Of a stretch of 64,000 nt of DNA, positions 63,930-64,000 are shown one piece after another. This stretch comes from Microlunatus parietis (GTDB lineage: Bacteria; Actinomycetota; Actinomycetes; Propionibacteriales; Propionibacteriaceae). The stretch covers positions 620,001-684,000 of the forward strand of contig NZ_JACCBU010000001.1 of assembly GCF_013407955.1 (NCBI RefSeq). The letters run 5' to 3'. The first letter of the stretch is position 1. Each line of letters opens with the position of its first letter. The translations under genes were made by a program, and so were the position numbers. The notes under the pieces were generated by a model. That model made no database searches and was not told where the DNA came from. It saw only the letters and a program-made list of their open reading frames with translations.

Positions 63930-64000
63930 TCAGAACTCCACCTCGCCGGTCACCGGATCGATGCCTTCCGGCACGGCGGGATCGTCGACCCGGGCGCCGA
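63930..64000 (-). CDS. recA: C-terminal end of RecA (partial)
   Basis: The minus-strand frame reaching the window edge ends VPEGIDPVTGEVEF before a TGA at 63930-63932. Only the acidic, poorly conserved RecA tail would be in view, so the assignment rests mainly on its position directly before recX and on the acidic character. No core motif is visible. Confidence 0.55.
   Translation of the reverse strand, partial: GARVDDPAVPEGIDPVTGEVEF

Overview
The window is a high-GC (roughly 70% by eye) chromosomal segment from an actinomycete. The order recA-recX-rny-glu transporter-miaB-miaA-dapF-hflX-dinG, followed by lexA, nrdR and a B12-dependent nrdJ, is typical Actinomycetota synteny. TCGAAC-N4-GTTCGA LexA boxes, GTTCACC-type PHO boxes and many GTG/TTG starts agree. 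Propionibacteriales is my best guess (inference). I saw no tRNA, rRNA, CRISPR array, integrase or intact insertion sequence. || 1-12.8 kb is mixed housekeeping and transport: the end of phosphoglucomutase, an APH-fold kinase, a membrane protein with a sigma-region-4-like head, a Pit phosphate transporter behind a PHO box with two overlapping downstream genes, a frameshifted AbiEi/DUF559-type gene bracketed by inverted copies of a ~77 bp palindromic element, a double-RCK channel-like protein with a YbjN/TY-Chap-like partner, HMG-CoA lyase, an AEC permease and a nucleoside-type MFS permease. || 12.8-28.1 kb is an accessory glycan-degradation region: an orphan lipoprotein solute-binding protein divergent from a 1155-residue heparinase-like/propeller fusion, then a probable operon made of a LacI regulator with its own palindromic operator, a Tat-exported sialidase-like protein, two unrecognised proteins, a peptide-type solute-binding lipoprotein, a Tat-exported pectate-lyase-fold protein and, slightly apart, a Tat-exported alginate-lyase-like enzyme. 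|| 28.1-36.8 kb is the DNA-precursor and SOS block: nrdJ, nrdR with a pair of NrdR boxes, a DUF2752 protein, a BAAT/dienelactone-hydrolase-like enzyme, an RDD protein, a 113-residue single-pass membrane protein behind tandem LexA boxes, a DUF899 protein, and lexA with two LexA boxes. || 36.8-46.8 kb is a second sugar-acid cluster: an IclR repressor divergent from a Dpp/Opp-type ABC transporter (two permeases, two ATPases of which one is frameshifted, and a large binding protein), an enolase-superfamily dehydratase/racemase, KduI and KduD. This supplies the uptake and cytoplasmic steps for unsaturated uronates that the lyases of the first cluster would release, so the two may form one split utilisation system (inference). 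|| 46.8-64 kb is conserved core: dinG, hflX, dapF, miaA, an MT0933-like small protein, a coiled-coil membrane protein, ferritin, miaB, an aldose epimerase, a glutamate-type ABC operon gluABCD, rny, recX and the tail of recA. Four copies of a CCCTTCGACAAGCTCAGGG-type repeat are scattered through the window, two of them read in frame inside genes.
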